From: an uncultured Opitutia bacterium
GTDB taxonomy: Bacteria > Verrucomicrobiota > Verrucomicrobiia > Opitutales > Puniceicoccaceae
Length of the DNA stretch: 37,451 bases
Direction of reading: 5' to 3'
Assembly (NCBI GenBank): GCA_913056175.1
Contig: CAJXLM010000028.1
Location: 1 to 37,451, forward strand
Both the position numbers and the translations under genes were made by a program. Of this stretch, positions 9,656 through 17,803 are shown piece after piece. The notes beneath the pieces are model-generated. The model was not told the origin of the DNA, ran no database searches, and was given only the letters and a program-made list of their open reading frames with translations. The number at the start of each line of letters is the position of its first letter. Position 1 is the stretch's first letter.

Positions 9656-11002
9656 TCAACCCTGCAGCGCGGGTAAGGCCTTCGCGCGGGCGGCGGCGGG
9701 GGCCGGCAGGTAGGCCTGGAGGGCCTCGGCCATCCGCTCGCAGGCCCCGTGGTTCGACTCGTACCAGGCGCGGGACCGTTCCCCCAGGGTGGCCCGGGCG
9801 TCGCCGTCGCGGAGCAGGGTGAGGAGGATCGCCTCGGCCTCCTCCGCCGAGGCGGCCCGGCGCAGTCCCCCGGCCGCCTCCAGCCCGCGGGAGGGCGTGC
9901 GGAAGTTGGAGAGGTCGGGCCCGGAGACGAGGGCCCGACCGGCGGCGGCCCCCTCGATCGGAGTCTGGCCCCCGCGGTGGGGCGGCAGGCTCTTGCCAAT
10001 GAAGACGAGGTCTGCCAGCGCGGTGAAATGACGCAGCTCTCCGGTGGTATCGGCGAGATAGACCACCGCCCCCGCGCGGCAGGGGCCGTCCTCGGAGCGG
10101 ACGGAGAGCGGGAGGCCCGACCCGGCGAGCTCGGCGCGCAGGTCCGCGGCCCGTTCGGCGTGCCGGGGCACCAGGACGAGCCGGAGGGGTTGCGCCGGCC
10201 GGTCGGCGAGGAAGGCGCGGACCACCCGCACGAGCAATTCCTCCTCGCCCGGCCAGGTGGACGAGCCGAGGAGGACAAGGGGTTCCTCCCCGCCCGCGGC
10301 GAGCAGGCCGAGGTCCGCGCGGGCCGTCCGGCGTGCGGGGGGGCGGAGGGGGCCGGGCAGGTCGACGTCGAACTTGAGGTTGCCCGTGGTTCGCACGGGG
10401 ACTTCCGGCCCGGCCAGTCTCCGGATGCGGCGGGCATCCCGGTCCGAGACCGCCAGCACCGCGCTGAGCCAGGACCAGGAAAAGGAGGCCCAGCGTCCGG
10501 CTCGCTGGTAGCGCCGGAAGGAACGGTCGGAGAGGCGCCCGTTCAGGAGCACGCAGGGCACCCCGCGACGGCGGGCCTGCTGGAGGTGCTCCGGCCAGAC
10601 CTCTCCCTCCGCGAGGAGGACGAGGCTCGGGCGGAGCCGGGACCAGGCGAGGGCGCTGCAGGGCCACCAGTCGAGGGGGAAGTAGCCAATCCGGGCGAGG
10701 TCGGCGAGGCGCTCCCGGGCGAGCGCGAACCCCGTGCTCGTGGTCGTGCTCACCCACCACTCGAGGTCCGGCCGTTCTCTCGCCAACTCACGGAGGAGGG
10801 GCTCGATGGCGAGGACCTCGCCGACGCTGACCGCCTGCACCCACACGCAAGGGGCGGGATGGCTGCCCCGCCGGGAGGGAAGCAGGCCGAAGCGATCGCC
10901 AAACCGGTGCCGGTAACCACCGCGCCGCCTCATCCGCAGGAGGATCCCCGGAAGAAGGACCGGCAGGACCAGCGGGTAGAGCGATCGGTACAACCAGATC
11001 AT
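9656..11002 (-). CDS. waaA: 3-deoxy-D-manno-octulosonic acid (Kdo) transferase
   Basis: Transfers Kdo from CMP-Kdo to lipid A precursor at the inner membrane. It has 448 residues, close to the usual 420-430. A membrane-anchoring N-terminal helix (about 1-23) is followed by the GT-B acceptor domain with the conserved ASVGE-type motif (VSVGEV, near 58-63). The nucleotide-sugar domain carries GSSTWPGEEE and the HRGGQTPIEGAAAGRALVSGP region typical of WaaA. The ATG at 11002 begins directly with the hydrophobic anchor. A 75-bp gap separates it from the upstream amidase-like gene. Confidence 0.93.
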   Translation of the reverse strand: MIWLYRSLYPLVLPVLLPGILLRMRRRGGYRHRFGDRFGLLPSRRGSHPAPCVWVQAVSVGEVLAIEPLLRELARERPDLEWWVSTTTSTGFALARERLADLARIGYFPLDWWPCSALAWSRLRPSLVLLAEGEVWPEHLQQARRRGVPCVLLNGRLSDRSFRRYQRAGRWASFSWSWLSAVLAVSDRDARRIRRLAGPEVPVRTTGNLKFDVDLPGPLRPPARRTARADLGLLAAGGEEPLVLLGSSTWPGEEELLVRVVRAFLADRPAQPLRLVLVPRHAERAADLRAELAGSGLPLSVRSEDGPCRAGAVVYLADTTGELRHFTALADLVFIGKSLPPHRGGQTPIEGAAAGRALVSGPDLSNFRTPSRGLEAAGGLRRAASAEEAEAILLTLLRDGDARATLGERSRAWYESNHGACERMAEALQAYLPAPAAARAKALPALQG

Positions 11003-11077
11003 ACCGGGGGAGGGTGGGGCGGGGCAGCCTGGCTTCCAACCGAAAAGCCCGGCTGCCGGGACCGCCGCCCGGGCGGG

Positions 11078-11944
11078 TCACTCCATCTCGCGTCGTCGTT
11101 CCCGCCAGTTCACCATGGCGTCGAGCAGTCCGGCAATCCCGGCCACCGCCACCACGGCCACGAGGATCAGGTGGGCGCTCACCAGGAGGACAAGGGCGAC
11201 AAGGGCGTTGAGCACGTAGACGAAGAGGGCGGCGATCACGTAGAGGGCGAAGGTGAGCCCATTCCGGAGGATGCGCACGGACCGGGCCTCGCCCCGGGAG
11301 TGAATGCGGGCGCCGACCTCGTCGAACTGGAGGGGATTCAGGCAGTCGATGGGCATGATCTTGCGCGGTTCCCTCTCGAAGGGGTAGACCCCCGCCCGGA
11401 AGAAAGCGTTGGCCACCAGTTCCGAACAGAAATAGGCGTCCCGGAAGGCGAAAATCCGGTCGAAAAAGCGGTTCTCGAGGGCGAAACGGAGACTCGGAGC
11501 AAACAGGTCGTTGAGGACAAAGTACAGTTCCTGGCGACCGTCATACTTGTGGCCGACTGCCTCCCGGGCGTAAGCGGCCACCTGCTCTCCCTTCTCCGCG
11601 CCCATTCGCCGGTGGCGCAGGACCCGCAGGTCCCGGTCCCGGTGGAAGTAGCCCTCCCGCAGGTCCGTTTCCACCACGCCCCCGGGCAAGGCTTCCACGA
11701 TCTTGCCGTCACCGACGTAGACTGCGGAGTGGCTCCAGATCCGGTCGCGGTAGCCGCGCTTGAAGAAATTGCCCACGCGGATGAGGAGCGTGCCGAGATT
11801 GGTCCAGCGTCGGGCGGTCAGGATGACGTCGCCGGGGCGAAGATCCTCGAGATCGACGGTGTTAACGGCGAGTCCGGAATCCTCGAGGACCGAGTCGACT
11901 TCTTCCTTGAGGGAGCGCTTGTGGTGCCAGGGGAGAGGAGACAT
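11078..11944 (-). CDS. Permuted papain-like (YiiX/C92-type) hydrolase with C-terminal membrane anchor
   Basis: The 288-residue protein looks like a permuted NlpC/P60 amidase. A RPGDVILTA strand is at 36-44, a catalytic His lies in WSHSAVYVG (His72), Glu84 in KIVEA, and a Cys nucleophile in YFCSELVANAF (Cys173). YiiX-type proteins of this fold are thought to act on acyl or amide bonds in the envelope, but substrates are mostly unknown. Residues about 228-276 form one or two hydrophobic helices followed by a strongly charged tail, so the enzyme is probably membrane-bound. ATG 11944 was chosen over upstream starts because upstream sequence is Pro/Arg-rich and non-coding in character. It may share a transcript with waaA, 75 bp downstream. 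Confidence 0.8.
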   Translation of the reverse strand: MSPLPWHHKRSLKEEVDSVLEDSGLAVNTVDLEDLRPGDVILTARRWTNLGTLLIRVGNFFKRGYRDRIWSHSAVYVGDGKIVEALPGGVVETDLREGYFHRDRDLRVLRHRRMGAEKGEQVAAYAREAVGHKYDGRQELYFVLNDLFAPSLRFALENRFFDRIFAFRDAYFCSELVANAFFRAGVYPFEREPRKIMPIDCLNPLQFDEVGARIHSRGEARSVRILRNGLTFALYVIAALFVYVLNALVALVLLVSAHLILVAVVAVAGIAGLLDAMVNWRERRREME

Positions 11945-12285
11945 TGGCGGCGAGCCGGGGGCGGGGAAGGAGGGGAAGGCGCGCGGGCGGGAAGGACCCG
12001 ACGGCGCAATCGGAAACGGAATCTTGCGGAAGGGGTCAATCCTGATTCGCCCGCAAACCGCGAACTGCGCCCGCACCGCCGCGGGTCCGCGGGAGCGGAG
12101 TCCGCTGGGGCACCCCGCAAGGAGGGCGACGGCGCGGGAGAGGGAGACCGGGCCACCCGGGGGACGGGCCGTGGAGCCCGCGGGGGCCGTGCATCCCGCG
12201 GAGGCCGTGCATGGGTCCGCGTGGTTCGGATTGACCCGGGCGCGCGGCGGCTTCATGCCTTTACCCTCCCAACCGTCCTCCCGCC
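11945..12285. promoter_or_regulatory. Divergent intergenic region between the papain-like hydrolase and the small membrane protein gene
   Basis: This 341-bp gap separates genes transcribed in opposite directions, so it should contain promoters for both. I found no convincing -35/-10 pair. A TTGACC hexamer at 12231-12236 has no good -10 partner. A short direct repeat, ggccgtgcat, occurs twice around 12185-12212. No gene is supported. Confidence 0.4.
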
Positions 12286-12420
12286 ATGCCGGAAATCATC
12301 AATGTCAACGACTACCTCGGGCCGTTCCTCGCCCTCAACGCCATCGGGCTCGGAATCGTGGTGCTCCTCGGGGAGTACCTCTGGAACAGCCGGACCCGCC
12401 GGACCGCCCGCCAGCGCTGA
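12286..12420 (+). CDS. Small single-pass membrane protein, 44 residues
   Basis: Not recognised as a known family. The product has a polar N-terminus, a hydrophobic helix at about 13-33 containing LALNAIGLGIVVLL, and a basic tail (NSRTRRTARQR) that predicts the C-terminus inside the cell. Nearly every codon ends in G or C, like its neighbours, which supports real translation. It ends 6 bp before the GTG of the DUF3568 lipoprotein gene, whose ribosome-binding GAGG overlaps this stop, so the two are probably cotranscribed. The chief doubt is its small size. Confidence 0.55.
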   Translation: MPEIINVNDYLGPFLALNAIGLGIVVLLGEYLWNSRTRRTARQR

Positions 12421-12426
12421 GGCACG

Positions 12427-12861
12427 GTGAAGGGTTCGGACTCCCATGCCCGCCGGTGGTCGCTCCACGGGCTGGGGCCGTGGGCCCTCCTCCTTTGCCT
12501 GCCCCTGCTCGCCGGGTGCGTGGCCGTCGCGGCCGGCGGGGCCGCGGCAGCCGGGGCGGCGACGGGGGTGGCCTACTACGAGGGAGACCTCCGGACGAAC
12601 CTCGGGACGCCGACCGCCGACGTGAACGATGCGGTCCTCGCCGCGGCGGATGATCTCGGGTTGGGCCTGGTTCGCGCGCAAGGGGACGCCTTCAGCGGCA
12701 CCTTCCGCTACCGGGACGCCCGTGGGACGACCATCCGCATGAGCACGCGGAGCCTCGGCTCCCGGACGACACGGTTGCAGATCCGGGTGGGGATCTTCGG
12801 GAACGAGAACCTCTCCCTCCAGATCCTCGAGGCGATCCGCAAACGGCTGCCGCCGGACTGA
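12427..12861 (+). CDS. DUF3568-family lipoprotein
   Basis: A 144-residue exported lipoprotein of unknown function. The signal sequence (about 8-30) ends in lipobox LAGC with Cys31 as the acylation site. A Gly/Ala-rich linker follows, then the DUF3568-like domain beginning with AYYEGDLRTNLG (49-60) and a helix predicted around ADVNDAVLAAADDLGL. The start is GTG at 12427, preceded by GAGG at 12419-12422. No ATG start leaves the signal peptide intact. It has the size and shape of small outer-membrane-anchored lipoproteins. lnt and lepB for processing lie in the same window. Confidence 0.8.
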   Translation: MKGSDSHARRWSLHGLGPWALLLCLPLLAGCVAVAAGGAAAAGAATGVAYYEGDLRTNLGTPTADVNDAVLAAADDLGLGLVRAQGDAFSGTFRYRDARGTTIRMSTRSLGSRTTRLQIRVGIFGNENLSLQILEAIRKRLPPD

Positions 12862-13525
12862 CCGCAAGGGGAGCGGGGCTCGGAGGGCACCGGGAAAAAC
12901 GCCTCCGGACGGCGGCCCGCAGCGAACGGACGCGGTCGATCTTGGCCCGGAGACCGTCCCGGCGGACGCCAACGAGTGCCGGCGGGTCGGGGCGAGGGGT
13001 TGCGGTCGCTCGGGGCGGGTGAGGCTCGGTGCCACCGCCGGAGAAAATGCACCGGGTCTCGGCGCGGGAGCCAATCATGCGGGGAGGTGGACGGGACGCT
13101 TACGCTACGCCCAGCCGAATCAGGGGGACGGGGAAGGTCGGGAGGGCGGCGCCGGCAGGTCGGGCGGGGGCGCTTTCCAGGGAGACGGTCGGTCGGATTT
13201 CTAAATTAGACATAATCAATATTGTGCGAAATCCAAGGCCGGCGCCGAGACGAACCAAGGGAGACCCCCCGACGAGACCGCACCTCCCGCCGCTCCCGAT
13301 CGAGTTGGCCCGGTCAAATAGGGTGAGCAATCGCCGCAGCGCCGGCGCGGCGCTCCCTCACCCGCGCCGACCGGGTCACGGGCGAGTCCGGTTCGCCCCG
13401 GCGGGATCGAGGGTCCGAGCGCCGGCGCGGGCGCCTGGCCCATGCGGGGCTCTGGAACTCGCCAGGGAATCCGTGCGAACCGGGAGCGGGTTTTTCTCCT
13501 CCGTGCGCGGACCTTCCTCCGTGCG
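12862..13525. other. 664-bp convergent gap with an AT-rich island
   Basis: The flanking genes converge on this gap, yet it is far longer than a terminator needs. I find no supported protein gene and no match to the conserved cores of RNase P RNA, tmRNA or SRP RNA. A conspicuous AT-rich stretch at about 13195-13233 interrupts otherwise very GC-rich DNA. The palindromic core GCGCCGGCGC occurs twice, near 13340 and 13420. Confidence 0.5.
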
Positions 13526-14797
13526 TCAGTGCGCGGGTCCCCAGCGTTGGCTGAAGGGATAGTAGATCCAGAGCGCCCGGCCGATGGTATCGCGGGGGTC
13601 GAAGGGTCCCCAGTAGCGGGAGTCGAGGGAATTGGGCGAGTTGTCGCCGAGGACGAAGAAACCATCGCCGGGCACCTCGTAGGACCGACCCGGCGCGAGC
13701 CAACCCTCGGGCACGTAGCCCGGGTAGCCGTGGATCTGCTGGGCGTTGTCGCGGAAGGCGACGTTGCCGAGGGCCGGCTCCCCGTTCCGGAAGAGCGCGG
13801 GCGCGTGGATCGTGAGGGAATCGCCCCCGGTACCGGCGAGCCGCTTGATGTAGTACTTGTCGACCGGTTCTCCGCGGGGACCGCGCATTCCCTCGATGTT
13901 GCCCGTGCGGAAGACGATGGGATCGCCCGGCTCCGGGCGGACGAAGTGGTAGCTGAAACGGTCCACGAAGAGCGCGTCCCCGCTGAGGAGGTCGAAGCGG
14001 AGCACCGTCTCCCCGGGCTGGAAGGACTCCCCGGGCACCGTCAACCAGGCGCGTCCTCCCCCGAGGCGCTGGAGGCGCCCGGTCGCCCCCTGTGCGCGGA
14101 TGACCTCGCTCCAGCTGTTGCTCTCCGGAAAAAAGCGTTCCCGCAGGAGGCGGTCGGCATTGAAATCGACCGGCACGCGGAAGGTCGCGATGTCCGCGCC
14201 CACCGCGATCCGGTACTCCTTCCTCGTGGCGGGCACGAAGCCGAACTTGCGCCCCTCCACCAGGGAGAAGGCGGGCCGGGCCCCGCCTCCCGGCCCCAGC
14301 TCCAGCGGGAGCCGGACCGGCCCCTCCCCGGCCGCCTCGACCGAGTGGGAACGGGCCCCGAGGAAGAGGAAGCGCAAGGGCTGGACCAGCGCGAGGGGCG
14401 CGTCCCCGTCCTCGAAGATCTCGTAGTGCATCCCGCTGTAGGTCGGGGCCATCGAATTGGTCGGGATGATGAAGGGCTGCAGGAAGAAGGCGCGGATCCC
14501 GAGGACGATGATGGCGGCGACGAGGAAGGTTTCCACGTTGTCCGTCCAGAAGGTCTTGGGGTGGATGCGGCCGCCGTGCGCGCGGAGGGTGGCGTCCCAG
14601 CCGGCGGCCTCGCCCTCCAGCTGCTCCCGGGTGAGTCCCCGGTCGCGGGAGCGTTCGCGGGCCCGGTCGCGGACCTCCGCCAGCGCCGCGATGGCTTCCC
14701 CGGCGAGCTGGTCCCGGCGGTAATGGAGCACCTTGGCCGCCTGGTCGGCGTATTCCCCCGCCTGCTTTCGCCACTTGCGCTGTTGCTTGCCGAACAT
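13526..14797 (-). CDS. lepB: Signal peptidase I with a large insertion
   Basis: Cleaves signal peptides of exported proteins on the outer face of the inner membrane. It is 423 residues long. A charged, helical N-terminus (1-85) precedes one membrane helix (about 89-110). Catalytic Ser115 lies in PTNSMAPT and the general-base Lys318 in YYIKRLAGTGGD. The C-terminal box GDNSPNSLDSRYWG is at 384-397. Between the Ser box (ending 119) and the GDALFVDRFSY segment (from 273) there are about 150 extra residues absent from the E. coli layout. Both catalytic residues are intact, so it should be active. It lies 78 bp after lepA, a common gene pair. Confidence 0.94.
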   Translation of the reverse strand: MFGKQQRKWRKQAGEYADQAAKVLHYRRDQLAGEAIAALAEVRDRARERSRDRGLTREQLEGEAAGWDATLRAHGGRIHPKTFWTDNVETFLVAAIIVLGIRAFFLQPFIIPTNSMAPTYSGMHYEIFEDGDAPLALVQPLRFLFLGARSHSVEAAGEGPVRLPLELGPGGGARPAFSLVEGRKFGFVPATRKEYRIAVGADIATFRVPVDFNADRLLRERFFPESNSWSEVIRAQGATGRLQRLGGGRAWLTVPGESFQPGETVLRFDLLSGDALFVDRFSYHFVRPEPGDPIVFRTGNIEGMRGPRGEPVDKYYIKRLAGTGGDSLTIHAPALFRNGEPALGNVAFRDNAQQIHGYPGYVPEGWLAPGRSYEVPGDGFFVLGDNSPNSLDSRYWGPFDPRDTIGRALWIYYPFSQRWGPAH

Positions 14798-14833
14798 GAG
14801 GGAGGGGGTTCTAGGACCTGCGCGTGAGGGAAG

Positions 14834-14847
14834 CGAGCCCGGGCTCG
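14834..14847. other. 14-bp perfect palindrome between lepA and lepB
   Basis: CGAGCCCGGGCTCG reads the same on both strands and sits midway in the 78-bp spacer upstream of lepB. It could form a stem in RNA or bind a dimeric protein. No T tract follows, so it is a weak terminator candidate. Confidence 0.3.
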
Positions 14848-14875
14848 GCGAAGGGAGGAGGAAGGACGGGGTCCC

Positions 14876-16681
14876 CTACCCCTGGCTGGACTTCAGGACC
14901 TGCACGAAGGCCTCCTGCGGGATGGAGACCGAGCCGATCTGCTTCATGCGTTTCTTTCCCTCCTTCTGCTTCTCGAGGAGCTTCCGCTTCCGCGAGATGT
15001 CGCCCCCGTAGCACTTCGCGGTGACGTCCTTGCGCATCGGGCTGAGGGTTTCCCGGGCGACAATCCGGCTGTCCACCGCTGCCTGGATGGGAATGCGGAA
15101 GAGCTGGCGGGGCAGCAGGTCCTTCAGCTTCTCGCAGAGGGCCCGTCCGCGGGCCTCCGCCTTGCTGCGATGCACGATGGAGGAGAAGGCCTCGATGGGC
15201 TCCTCGTTCACGAGGATCTCCAGGCGGACGAGGTCGGCCACCTGGTGCCCCTTGGGCTCGTAGTCCATGCTGCCGTAGCCGTGGGTCAGGCTCTTCAGGC
15301 GGTCGTTGAAATCGACGAGGATCTCGTTGAGCGGGAGGATCGCCCGGATCATCACCCGCTGGCTGTCGAGGGTTTCCGTGCCCTCCACAAGGCCGCGCTT
15401 CTCCGAGATGAGGGCGAGGAGGTCGCCGATCCCGGAATTCGGCGTGTGGATGGTCGCCTCGATCATCGGTTCCTCCACCCACTCCAGCTCGGTCTGCGGC
15501 GGGAAGAAGACCGGGTTGTCGACTTCGAGGAAGGTGCCGTCCGTCTTTTTCACCCGGTAGATCACGCTCGGGTAGGTGGAGAGGATGTCGAGGCCGTACT
15601 CCCGGCGGAGGCGCTCCTGGACGATCTCCATGTGGAGGAGGCCGAGGAAGCCGCACCGGAAGCCGAAACCGAGGGCGGCCGAACTCTCGCTCTGGTAGAC
15701 AAAGGCAGCGTCATTCAGGCGGAGCTTGCCGAGGCTCGCCTTCAGCTTCTCGTAGTCGGAGGTGTCCAGCGGGTAGAGCCCGCTGAAGACCATCGGCCGA
15801 ACCTCCTGGTAACCCGGGAGCATCTCCCGGGCGGGATCGTCGCGGCGGGTGAGCGTGTCCCCCAGCTTCACCTCCGCCACGTCCCGGATGCCCGTGACCA
15901 CGTAGCCGACCGTGCCCGTCTCGAGGGAGTCTTCCGGCACCATTTGCGGGGAGAAGCGGCCGACCTCCTTGACCTGGGAGGAGACCTCCGAGCCGACGAA
16001 GGACACCGTCTCCCCGCGGCGTACCTCCCCGGAAAATATGCGCACGTAGGTGATCACCCCCTTGTAGGGGTTGTAGACGCAGTCGAAAACCAGTCCGCGG
16101 GTTCCGATGCCCGCGGGGGGCTCGGCGGGGGGCGGGATCCGGTCGATGACCGCCCGGATCACCGCGTCGATCCCGATCCCGGATTTGGCGCTGGCGAGGA
16201 TGGTTTCCTCGCGCGGGATGGCGAGGACCTCCTCGATCTGGTCCTGGATCCGCTCCGGCTCCGCGCTGGGCAGGTCCACCTTGTTGATCACCGGGATGAC
16301 CTCCAGCCCCTGGGCCACCGCGAGGTGGGCGTTCGCCACCGTCTGCGCCTCGATCCCCTGGGCCGCGTCCACAAGGAGCAACGCTCCCTCGCAGGCGGCG
16401 AGGCTCCGGGAGACCTCATAGGAAAAGTCCACATGGCCGGGGGTATCCATGAGGTTGAAGAGGTACTCCCGGCCGTCGTCGTTGTAGACCATGGAGACCG
16501 GGTGGCTCTTGATGGTGATGCCACGCTCCCGCTCGAGGTCCATGGAGTCGAGCATCTGCTCCTTCATATCCCGGGCGGTGACCGTGCGGGTCAGCTCGAG
16601 GAGCCGGTCGGATAGGGTGGTCTTTCCGTGGTCGACGTGGGCGATGATGCAGAAATTGCGAATGGACAAGCGGTCCAGCAT
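14876..16681 (-). CDS. lepA: Elongation factor 4 (LepA), ribosome-associated GTPase
   Basis: Translational GTPase that acts on the ribosome and can back-translocate it. It has 601 residues, the normal length. The G domain shows all motifs: AHVDHGKT (G1), RGITI (G2), DTPGH (G3), NKVD (G4) and SAKSG (G5). EF-G-like domains II, III and V follow, and the LepA-specific C-terminal domain ends with the basic KRKLLEKQKEGKKRMK-type stretch. The ATG at 16681 gives the standard N-terminus (LSIRNFCIIAHVDHG). It is flanked by fabD (37 bp upstream) and lepB (78 bp downstream), probably one transcript. Confidence 0.98.
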   Translation of the reverse strand: MLDRLSIRNFCIIAHVDHGKTTLSDRLLELTRTVTARDMKEQMLDSMDLERERGITIKSHPVSMVYNDDGREYLFNLMDTPGHVDFSYEVSRSLAACEGALLLVDAAQGIEAQTVANAHLAVAQGLEVIPVINKVDLPSAEPERIQDQIEEVLAIPREETILASAKSGIGIDAVIRAVIDRIPPPAEPPAGIGTRGLVFDCVYNPYKGVITYVRIFSGEVRRGETVSFVGSEVSSQVKEVGRFSPQMVPEDSLETGTVGYVVTGIRDVAEVKLGDTLTRRDDPAREMLPGYQEVRPMVFSGLYPLDTSDYEKLKASLGKLRLNDAAFVYQSESSAALGFGFRCGFLGLLHMEIVQERLRREYGLDILSTYPSVIYRVKKTDGTFLEVDNPVFFPPQTELEWVEEPMIEATIHTPNSGIGDLLALISEKRGLVEGTETLDSQRVMIRAILPLNEILVDFNDRLKSLTHGYGSMDYEPKGHQVADLVRLEILVNEEPIEAFSSIVHRSKAEARGRALCEKLKDLLPRQLFRIPIQAAVDSRIVARETLSPMRKDVTAKCYGGDISRKRKLLEKQKEGKKRMKQIGSVSIPQEAFVQVLKSSQG

Positions 16682-16718
16682 GGCAGTGGTCAAGGGGGGA
16701 GGGCCGGATCGGGCCCGC

Positions 16719-17651
16719 TCAGGCGACGGGGGCCGGCAGGTCGGCGAGGGTGCCGAAGGAGCGCACGGTCCAGGAGCGGTCGGTGCGGCGGACGAGGCCC
16801 GCAAGGATCTGGGCGGGCCCGCACTCGACGAGGTGGACCGGGGCGTCCTGGTCACGGGCGAGGGACCGGAGATCTTCCTCGAAGCGCACCGGGGAGACCA
16901 CCTGTTCGACGAGACCCTGGCGGATCGCCTCGGGATCGTCGAGCCGGTCGCCGGTGACGTTGGCGTAGAAGGGGCACGCGGGCGGCCGGATCTCGACCTC
17001 CTCGAGCGCCTCGGCGAAGGAGGCCCGGGCGGGCTCCATGAGCTGGCTGTGGTACGCCCCGGCCACGGGAAGTTCCTTGACCATGCGGAAGCGCGCGTCC
17101 GCTCCGCCGCGCTCGACCGTGGCGGCGATTCCCTCGCGGGTTCCGGAGAGGACGACCTGGCCGGGGCAATTGTAGTTGGCGACTTCCACCCCGCATTCGC
17201 GGGCGAGCTCCTCGGCCTCTTCCCGCCCTCCCCCGATCACGCTGGCCATGCTGCCGGCCGTCGCCGCGCAGGCCTCCTCCATGAGCTGGCCGCGCAGGCG
17301 GACCAGCCGGAGGGCCGGGCCGAAGTCGAGACTGTCCGCCGCGGTGAGGGCGGTCCACTCCCCGAGGGAGAGTCCGGCGACGGCAGCAGGCCCTTCGATC
17401 GCCCCGCGTTCCCGGAGCAGGTCGAGGAGGACGATGCCGTGCACGAACAGGGCCGGCTGGCAGACCTCGGTGCGCTTCAATTCCTCCTCCGCACCCTCGG
17501 TGAGCATGCGGTCCATGTCCCAGCCGAGGACCGCCGAAGCCTCCTCGATACGGGCCCTCGCCCGCGGCGACGCGTCCGCCAGGCCCGCGCCCATGCCCGG
17601 GCGCTGGGCACCCTGGCCGGCAAAGAGGATCCCCGGTCGTGCTTCCTGCAT
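16719..17651 (-). CDS. fabD: Malonyl-CoA:ACP transacylase
   Basis: Loads malonyl groups onto acyl carrier protein for fatty-acid synthesis in the cytosol. The 310-residue length is normal. The active-site serine is Ser95 in GLSLGE (canonical GHSLGE, so the usual His before Ser is Leu). The N-terminal oxyanion motif reads AGQGAQ (11-16), an Arg lies in VRLRGQLMEEA (near 118-120) for the malonyl carboxylate, and the catalytic His is His201 in GAYHSQLM. It is the first gene of fabD-lepA-lepB. No other fab genes are adjacent. The 152-bp gap to divergent dapA should hold its promoter. Confidence 0.92.
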   Translation of the reverse strand: MQEARPGILFAGQGAQRPGMGAGLADASPRARARIEEASAVLGWDMDRMLTEGAEEELKRTEVCQPALFVHGIVLLDLLRERGAIEGPAAVAGLSLGEWTALTAADSLDFGPALRLVRLRGQLMEEACAATAGSMASVIGGGREEAEELARECGVEVANYNCPGQVVLSGTREGIAATVERGGADARFRMVKELPVAGAYHSQLMEPARASFAEALEEVEIRPPACPFYANVTGDRLDDPEAIRQGLVEQVVSPVRFEEDLRSLARDQDAPVHLVECGPAQILAGLVRRTDRSWTVRSFGTLADLPAPVA

Positions 17652-17803
17652 CCCCTAGGGTAGAGGGCACCAGAGGCCCCCGACTCAAGAAGAAACGGAC
17701 GCGGGGGGTGGGCGCGACCGGCCCGGCGCGAGCCCGCGCCTCCCCCGGCGGGACCGCTTCCGTCTTGGATCGCGGGCCCGATGCTGTTAGCTCCTCCCCT
17801 CGT

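Noticed and set aside
9749-12430. 893-codon plus-strand open frame
   Set aside because: It lies antisense to waaA and the papain-like hydrolase, whose minus-strand frames have clear family motifs. High G+C removes stop codons from the opposite strand.
12862-13525. Possible RNase P RNA, because the minus strand has a GGAGGAAGGTCCG stretch near 13510
   Set aside because: It only partly matches the P RNA 5' core (GAGGAAAGTCC), and the other conserved segments are missing.
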